Source: Melitaea cinxia
Lineage: Eukaryota; Arthropoda; Insecta; Lepidoptera; Nymphalidae
Reading direction: 5' to 3'
NCBI RefSeq assembly: GCF_905220565.1
Contig: NC_059401.1
Coordinates: 12,582,766 to 12,646,765 of the forward strand
Length of the DNA stretch: 64,000 nucleotides
The notes under the pieces are model-generated. The model saw only the letters and a list, made by a program, of their open reading frames with translations. It was not told the origin of the DNA and did not search any database. Numbering within the stretch: the stretch's first letter is position 1; every line of letters starts with the position of its first letter. Shown here piece by piece: positions 59,001 through 64,000 of this stretch. The translations under genes and the position numbers were made by a program.

Positions 59001-60519
59001 TATCCATAACAAAAGAAAAAAGCGAAAAAAACACGTTTTACTCAGATGACCAATGTCACAACAATAAAAATTGGGTAGCTACAAGGGCTCGCACACATAA
59101 GGTCGTGTCGTTGAACTATCTATAATGCTGTAAAAATGAAGGAGTTACTTCTGCACTTTCACATAATTTCAGCTATTATGCCTCCATGTATCATCTCTAT
59201 ATAGCTCTAAACAGAAGAATGCCAGTTTAATAACACCTATACTGCGATATATGGTATATTGAATAATCTGTTGGTATAGTTTGTACTTTTACTGCTTTGA
59301 TCACCAGCATAAGCTGGGCCCTCACTAAGTATGGAGTTAATAACACAATTGCCGGGTGGACTGACAGCATGCTAAAGTACAGGGCCATCAAATTCACTGT
59401 GAATGAAACAACTAGAGGCGTTGTAGCGAGGGGGTGTCCGCAGGGGGGTCCTTTCCCCACTTCTGTGGAACATAGTTATCGATGAACTGATCACCTTGCT
59501 CAATGACTGCAGGTTTCTCACAGTGGGCTATGTAGACGACTTAACTGTACTCGTCAGTGGACTTTCTGAGAGGACAGTCTGCGACCAAATGAGGGCCGCA
59601 TTAAAAGTCGTTGAACAGTAGTGTATGGACCACGAACTAACAGTGAACCCCGCAAAGACAGACCTTGTGATGTTCACAAATAAACAGAATTTAGGGAACC
59701 TTAAACTCCCTAAATTATTTCGTACCAGTCTTGCCCTAACCAAGGAGGTCAAACATCTTGGAGTAATCCTAGATAGTAAACTTCTTTGGAACAGGCATTT
59801 AGACTCAAAAATCAACAAAGCCAGCATAATCCTCTGCCAATCCAAACGGCTCCTCGGCAAAAGCTGGGGCATATCACCTAAATTTACTCTATGGCTTTAC
59901 AAAACCATTGTCAGGCCTATAATCACCTAAGGTGCGGTAATCTGGTGGCAGAGAACAGAACTTACAACCATTACAAATAAGCTCCAGCGGTTTCAGAGAA
60001 TAGCATGCTCTGCAATCACTGGCTGCATGCGTACCGCGCCCACGGCAGCTCTTGCGGTTATGCTTGACCTGGCACCGCTTGGTCTGTTTATACAACAGGA
60101 GGCGGCGATGTCAGCTATCAGGCTGAAATACTTGGGCTTGTGGTGCAACCAGGAGAGTCCACGCAATAAACTTTGGAGCAACCTTGTGAGCTATGAGCCA
60201 CTACTTGCTGCTCCATATGATAGGTTTTCCAAACAACATATTTTCGAAAGGAAATATTTGTATTTGTCCAAATATTATAAATCTTACAGTTTAATCTAAC
60301 AAAACTCGCCATTTGGAATGACAATCCCATTACTTTTTTTAATAAGCACTTTATGGTCAATTAATGTATCAGATCCTAAGAAAAATTAGGATTAACTAGA
60401 TCTTGACAAATTACTGCGAGTATAATGGTCTTAAACTAAATTTATACATATAATATCTTAATGAAAAAAATAAATTATAAATAATTTTATTTCTTTTACA
60501 GGTCAATACCATCAATTAG
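47077..60519 (+). CDS. CCT4: T-complex protein 1 subunit delta (CCT4)
   Basis: One of eight subunits of the cytosolic TRiC/CCT chaperonin, an ATP-driven folding chamber for actin, tubulin and other clients. Eleven exons: 47077-47182, 47507-47559, 47645-47734, 49477-49644, 50258-50399, 50911-51119, 51518-51657, 51913-52117, 55654-55936, 58176-58381 and 60502-60519; 1620 bases, 539 aa (same as human), phases close. Group II chaperonin landmarks: RTSLGPRGMDKM, VTITNDGATILKQM, the ATPase box AQDIEAGDGTTSVVVIAGAL, LQKGIHPTVISDGFQKAL, VKQIKKAGCNVLLVQKSILR, the C-terminal ATP-binding GGGAPE and VVPSTLAENAGLNPIETVTE, and the end LKIDDIVNTIN. The first donor is GTTCCT, a weak match. Exon 10 and part of exon 9 are strongly GC-rich. 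Introns 3, 8, 9 and 10 carry transposon debris. AATAAA is at 60697-60702. Confidence 0.98.
47826..49190 (-). mobile_element. Jockey/CR1-like LINE in CCT4 intron 3, 5' truncated, frame intact
   Basis: The minus strand is open for 378 codons (49181-48045): VVYTDYSKAFDRIQYGTLLK, IPSGVPQGSLLGPLLFVISV, HILCFADDMKIFAKIGNSAD with the FADD catalytic box, TIRDLGVIHDTKLLFNAHID and RSHLEYASQIWNPRYGTYIA, ending in SDSFFNSL. The 5' half of the reverse transcriptase and any ORF1 or endonuclease are missing. The tail is (AAATA)n, seen on plus as TATTTATTTATTTATTTA at about 47830. Least decayed LINE of the window, and a relative of 2675-4613. Confidence 0.93.
49855..50152 (-). repeat. Helitron-like repeat, CCT4 intron 4
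   Basis: Reverse copy: its end reads GCGATACGAAGTTCGCCGGG and TCAGCTAGTATA, the complement of the opening at 19097. The other end has ACTCGAGAACGGTTGGACCG. Confidence 0.6.
52211..53434. mobile_element. TIR element with TTAA at both ends, CCT4 intron 8
   Basis: TTAAGAGCCATTTCACAA at 52211-52228 is the exact reverse complement of 53417-53434. The shared TTAA fits a piggyBac-type target, or TTA of a PIF/Harbinger-type. 1.22 kb, AT-rich, no transposase text. Inner GC-rich patches (52262-52305 and 52760-52870) have GCGCGAATCGTACGAGCCGC. Confidence 0.7.
53450..54080. other. AT-rich intron sequence, possible LINE tail
   Basis: TTAATTGTTTATT words recur, and the stretch ends in AAATAAAAAAAATAAAAATA at 53959-53990, as LINE tails do. 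No coding text. Confidence 0.3.
54690..54830. repeat. Dispersed repeat segment inside the TIR transposon
   Basis: GCAGCCGAATTGGGCTTGCA, CGACCGGGGTGGTACTTCTC and ATAATACCGGCGTAAAGTGA form a phrase I have met in lepidopteran repeats. The GC jump against its surroundings supports an insertion. Confidence 0.45.
54838..54890. repeat. 25-bp palindrome with 3-base loop
   Basis: AGGTAGGCAACGTATTT with CATAACC, loop TCT, then the complementary arm, one mismatch. Confidence 0.85.
55937..57124. other. CCT4 intron 9, left part
   Basis: AT-rich, with no supportable coding or repeat landmark. Confidence 0.4.
57125..57460 (+). repeat. Dispersed repeat, fullest copy, CCT4 intron 9
   Basis: CCCACTGCTGGGCATAGGCC, CATGTAGGAGAAGGATTG, AATCCACCATGCTGCTCTAC, CTGGAAAGAAATATTTGTAC and TGAGCAGCCACACAGTGCAC. 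Shares blocks with 20880-21395, 21745-21865 and 26300-26526. Confidence 0.6.
57471..57820 (-). repeat. GAAGTCGGTT-family element, one internal unit, CCT4 intron 9
   Basis: Starts TAACTGACCTTAAAAAAAGG, contains a (TA)n run at 57510-57550 and one GATCCCAGAGAAATC unit, and ends AATTGAAGTCGGTTTTTCTT with GCAAACACAATTATAT. Confidence 0.75.
58421..58650. mobile_element. MITE immediately after CCT4 exon 10
   Basis: AGAGTGCCTAGTGCGAGTTT at 58421 and the reverse complement ending at 58650, 230 bp in all. The left end lies 40 bases from the splice donor. No clear target duplication was found. Confidence 0.75.
58698..58795 (+). repeat. Helitron-like repeat, 3' end, CCT4 intron 10
   Basis: CATAAAAATCGGTCCAGCCA and CGGAGGAGTATTGTAACTAA, then CACACGACAATTTTATATAT, matching 24195-24270. 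Confidence 0.6.
59290..60300 (+). mobile_element. Degenerate non-LTR retrotransposon with YVDD box, CCT4 intron 10
   Basis: Fragments in several frames: RAIKFTVNETTRGVVARGCP then QGG (RT motif), FLTVGYVDDLTVLVSGLSER (catalytic YVDD, about 59512-59570), MDHELTVNPAKTDLVMFTNK and EVKHLGVILDSKLLWNRHLD (59625-59930), then MRTAPTAALAVMLDLAPLGL (60027 on). This resembles I/Loa-type LINEs rather than the FADD-bearing Jockey copies. Stops and frameshifts throughout. Confidence 0.82.
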
Positions 60520-60911
60520 AAGATGGCATTTTTAGAAGATTCCTAACCAAATAATTTATAATCACAAAAGTATTAATTCCTGAACTCAATTTGAACTTAG
60601 TTTTTAACCAGTCATGCTAGACAGTAGCATAGAATAAGAATTGTATTTTGACAAATATGGTGATTAACAATTGAGTTTTAACATCGATACTGAATTAATA
60701 AATAATTATATTAAATAGCTGATGTACTATACTCATTCATTTCTAATTTTATAAGGAAAGGTTTTCCTTATTTTGTGTTTATGTTATTGGAATTGCATCA
60801 AGCTTGTACCGCTTTAGTTAAGACATGAGTCTTATAAACTAATTTAAATAAAAATTACTAAAATATATTTTGTATGTTTTATTTAATAATATATCTTCTC
60901 TTAATCTTAAA
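60520..60911. other. Convergent 3' spacer between CCT4 and MED8
   Basis: Carries the CCT4 AATAAA at 60697-60702 and, on the minus strand, the MED8 AATAAA (plus TTTATT near 60880). Only 392 bases separate the two stop codons. Confidence 0.75.
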
Positions 60912-63531
60912 TTATCGTTGATAGGGATGAATTTGGTTCGCTGCCTTAATGTTAGTCTTGATTGCTGAAGGAGCTTTAGGCATGGTGGGAGCCGCTGGGC
61001 CCATTTGAGGTGTTGGGCCTCTAGTAGGACCCATTCCTGGAGTACCAACACCTGGTGGTCCAATAGGAGGCATTCCGGGTCGAAGACCTTTGCCAGTACC
61101 CACTGCTGTTACTAAAGCATGCGTATCAGCAATACTATGTGTCGGTTGTATACCTAAAATATATAATATACCATAATTGTTATGTTCATAAATATTGGAT
61201 ATTTTAAGAAATATAATTTATAATCCATTAACTAAACTAGATCATGGTAAATTATTCTAAATTTAGTTAAAATGTTTATTGATGCTTTTTGCAAATTTTA
61301 AGATAATATTTTTTTCATAATAATCTATCTGTTAAGTGATAGAGAATAACATTTTAACAGAAACATTTTTTTAGTGCTTAATATGAAATTCTTTTATACT
61401 TTTAGTTTTAACATAAATATTTTTGGTTTGTTATAATTAATGACTAATATTGTTAACTAACTATATGGTATAAGTTTTAAAACATTGACTGTTACTATTA
61501 ATACTTCTATTTAAATGGTTACTGCTCTGATTATCATTTTTATATTCACGACTGGAGCGTGCAATGTCACATGAAATTTTTTTTATTCCTACAGTAACCA
61601 TAGCTTGTGTCACTTAAAAATCCTGTTTGAATTAAAGACATAAATATTACCTGAAGATCTCATTGATTCTCCTTCCCACTCTTCACGACCTTTGGATATA
61701 ATTTCCCATACATGGCTTACAACTTTAGTAAACTGTGCAACCTGTTTCTGTGAAAGTAATGTAACCTTATTTATTCTGATATATAACTAAAATTATACAT
61801 CCATGAACTACAATATCAAAAAAGTGTTTTAAGATAATTACTTCACTATAAATATTTAAAAAAATCCTCTGTAATAGTATTAAACGTCTAATTGTTTGTT
61901 GTTTGATTTTAAGTATTAGTTGTAAGCATTTAGGGTCATTCAAGTATTATGTAAACACCCAAGGGGTGTGGGGGCCATTGTCTTGGTTATTTTTAATGAT
62001 GGGGCTAGAAGGGGGGGGGGGGGGGAGGGCGTGTCTAGACGATGGTTATTTTTATTTCTAAATAAAATATACCATTGTTTACATAAATAAGCATAGGGGG
62101 GAGGGGGTAGGGTATTACTGACTTTCGCTGACAAGGGGGAGAGTTAAAAATTACTCAAATTCAGCTTTCGTAATACTTGAACGATCCCTTAAGAGAAAAG
62201 TTAAAAATAATTGAGATAGAACAACTTGAAATTTATATATAAGAGCATTTAAATAAAATAACTGTCAAACTACCTGAGCAGTGTCATAGCTTAATGTGCT
62301 AGCTTTGTGATTCAACTGCTGTAACCTTTGTTCTGCCTGTGGTTCTGGCTTGGTACGTAATAAGTCTGGTACGAGGTCATGAGTGCAGGCTGGCACTCTT
62401 CCTTCTGTTAACCTAGCGAGTTCCTCATCTCGTTCACAACCCAGTTGTAATGGTAAAACTACAACTGATCTCAGTGAAGGTGCTAATTCATTTTGGAGGA
62501 TTTTGCTTAAACCTGTTAACTAATCATATAAATTAAACATTTATTAACCCATAAGTAAAATAGTTCAGCTGTCCAACAATCCTACTCATATTATTATAAA
62601 TGTGAAAGTTGTCATTGTGAGGATGGATTGATGTTTGTTATTCTTTCACGCAAGAACTACTGAACTGATTGTGATTAAACTTAATAAGTATATAGTTGAA
62701 TATCCAGAAGAACACATAGACTATTTTCATCCCAGTATTCCCATGCCAAAATTATACAGTTGAAACCACGAGGCGCAACTACTAATTGTAATTGTTTGAA
62801 TAATTAGAGATGGATCAAACACAAATTTAGCTAACAAGTCAACTATTTGGTTGCAAAAAGTATGACTTGTCACGGTCACAACTTGTTGTTGCTGTTTATA
62901 TTTTATATTTCAGTGTATGAATGAAGTTATTCATCATTATTCAACTAGTTAGCGCTTTTTACTAATATTATAATATACTAACTAAAATTATGGCTGCCAA
63001 CTATAGGTAATTATTAGGATCGTAGTTATTCCATTTTTTGGGGCTCATTTTACCAGTTACCAATACCTATAGGTTAAATTACTACTCTTACAAACAACCA
63101 GTAGGAGATAAAATAAACTGTTAAAGACTGTTTTAGAAAAAAGATCAGACTGATAAAGTGGAGATTGATGATGAAAAAGAAAAATATCACAAAATTAAAT
63201 CTGCTGGATAAGATTTTCCGTCAGATTTAAGGTAATCTTTATTAGCAACTAGTGACATTGGTTATTATATACATGTTAAGTGAAACAAATTGTATAAATC
63301 TTGAAGAAAAATACATACCTATCATATTTATAGTTTTATACTTTTGAAAAACATATGTATACTTACATGTCCAGACAGTATAGCATAATTATCAAGAAAT
63401 GTGGGCCAATTTATTGTTTCGTATTCTGTTTCCAATTTCGTTATTAACGCTTGTATAGCAGATTTTAGATCATTTACTCTGTTTAGGATAGCATGAAGCG
63501 TAGCTTCCAATTGTTTTTCTTCACGTTGCAT
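60912..63531 (-). CDS. MED8: Mediator of RNA polymerase II transcription subunit 8
   Basis: Head-module subunit of Mediator, linking activators to RNA polymerase II and contacting TBP through its C-terminal region in yeast. Four exons: 63531-63367, 62519-62274, 61747-61651 and 61153-60912; 750 bases, 249 aa, phases close. The start MQREEKQLEATLHAILNRVN is the family hallmark. It continues WPTFLDNYAILSGH, LTGLSKILQNELAPSLRSVV, CERDEELARLTEGRVPACTH, DLVPDLLRTKPEPQAEQRLQ and FTKVVSHVWEIISKGREEWE. The proline/glycine-rich C-terminus (GMPPIGPPGVGTPGMGPTRG) ends in the conserved SAIKTNIKAANQIHPYQR. Intron 2 contains a G-rich MITE. Identification is secure. Confidence 0.97.
61933..62188. mobile_element. 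G-rich MITE with TTA target, MED8 intron 2
   Basis: GGGTCATTCAAGTATTATG and, reversed, GGGATCGTTCAAGTATTACG at the ends, with TTA at 61930-61932 and 62189-62191. The centre has a run of about 15 G and GGGGGGAGGGGG, hence the coding-like minus-strand proline frame, which is not a gene. Confidence 0.75.
62570..62775 (+). repeat. Helitron-like repeat fragment, MED8 intron 1
   Basis: CCTACTCATATTATTATAAA, then TGAACTGATTGTGATTAAAC and CATCCCAGTATTCCCATGCC. Same general type as 42066-42235. Confidence 0.45.
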
Positions 63532-64000
63532 ATTGAAATAATATTTTAAGTTTCAGTGGAATCTTCGTAGGGTTGAGCGTTAACTATCTGAAATGAACTT
63601 TTAGTCAAAAAATTAAATAAACATTATTTAAGATTTTAAGACTTATGTACTAAAAACTAACTCACTAGATACGTCCGCAATTGCTAAATCGACTTTATAA
63701 TTGATAACATGATTTTACTGTAATATGCAACGTGTAGTCTTTATTCAGATATTTAACTCTACTTTCAGAAATTCAGAGTCACATTATAACTAAAGCACGT
63801 TCTTTAATGTATAATATTAAGGTACTTTTCAATATTAGTGATCTTATAGTCACAAACGCAATTTTTTACAAGATCAAAAATGAAGAAATATACATAAGTG
63901 AAATAACTTGATATAAGTACCCTATATTACATTACTTGGTCTATGGATATAAGTTATGTCAAACAACTATTTACTATTTTTGATTCAAAATGCTAGGGAC
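63532..64000. other. MED8 upstream region
   Basis: 5' leader and promoter of MED8 should lie here. No TATA box or other motif could be assigned, and no other gene is seen to the right edge. Confidence 0.4.

Noticed and set aside
61940..62134. Proline-rich minus-strand frame
   Set aside because: Translation of the G-run inside a MITE.

Overview
The window looks like nuclear DNA of a moth or butterfly. It is AT-rich and its genes are split by many introns. It carries typical insect housekeeping genes, and the spaces between and inside them are packed with lepidopteran-type repeats: RTE and Jockey/CR1-like LINE pieces, mariners, hAT, P-like and other TIR elements, and tRNA-derived repeats. No prokaryotic, plasmid or CRISPR features were seen. 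No species is named because nothing in the sequence fixes it.

Seven protein genes can be reconstructed exon by exon. From left to right: (1) the N-terminal half of the lysine-degrading enzyme LKR/SDH (AASS), minus strand, running off the left edge; (2) ethanolaminephosphotransferase 1 (EPT1/SELENOI homologue), plus, nine coding exons over 12 kb, 384 aa; (3) the SUB1/PC4 coactivator, minus, two exons, 106 aa; (4) the large subunit of ribonucleotide reductase, plus, five exons, 795 aa; (5) a divergent TATA-binding-protein family member, probably TRF1, minus, six exons, 306 aa; (6) chaperonin subunit CCT4 (TCP-1 delta), plus, eleven exons, 539 aa; (7) Mediator subunit MED8, minus, four exons, 249 aa. 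All reading phases close across the splice sites proposed here. CCT4 and MED8 converge, with 392 bases between stop codons.

The long stretches at 2-15 kb, in EPT1 introns, between EPT1 and SUB1, at 39-43 kb and in CCT4 introns hold mobile DNA in various stages of decay. Highlights are a THAP-domain P-like element (12.76-14.70 kb), a mariner broken by a LINE (16.05-18.79 kb), a second mariner ending 45 bases before an EPT1 exon, four hAT-type elements with 8-bp target duplications, two tRNA-like repeats, and a deleted TIR transposon with repeated subterminal motifs (54.1-55.6 kb).

The genes serve unrelated basic functions (amino-acid catabolism, phospholipid synthesis, transcription, dNTP supply, protein folding) and do not form a pathway. 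The least explained signals are a block of about 58 bp shared by the upstream regions of the ribonucleotide reductase and CCT4 genes, the tRNA-like cores between inverted arms, and a decayed second copy of the end of an EPT1 exon.
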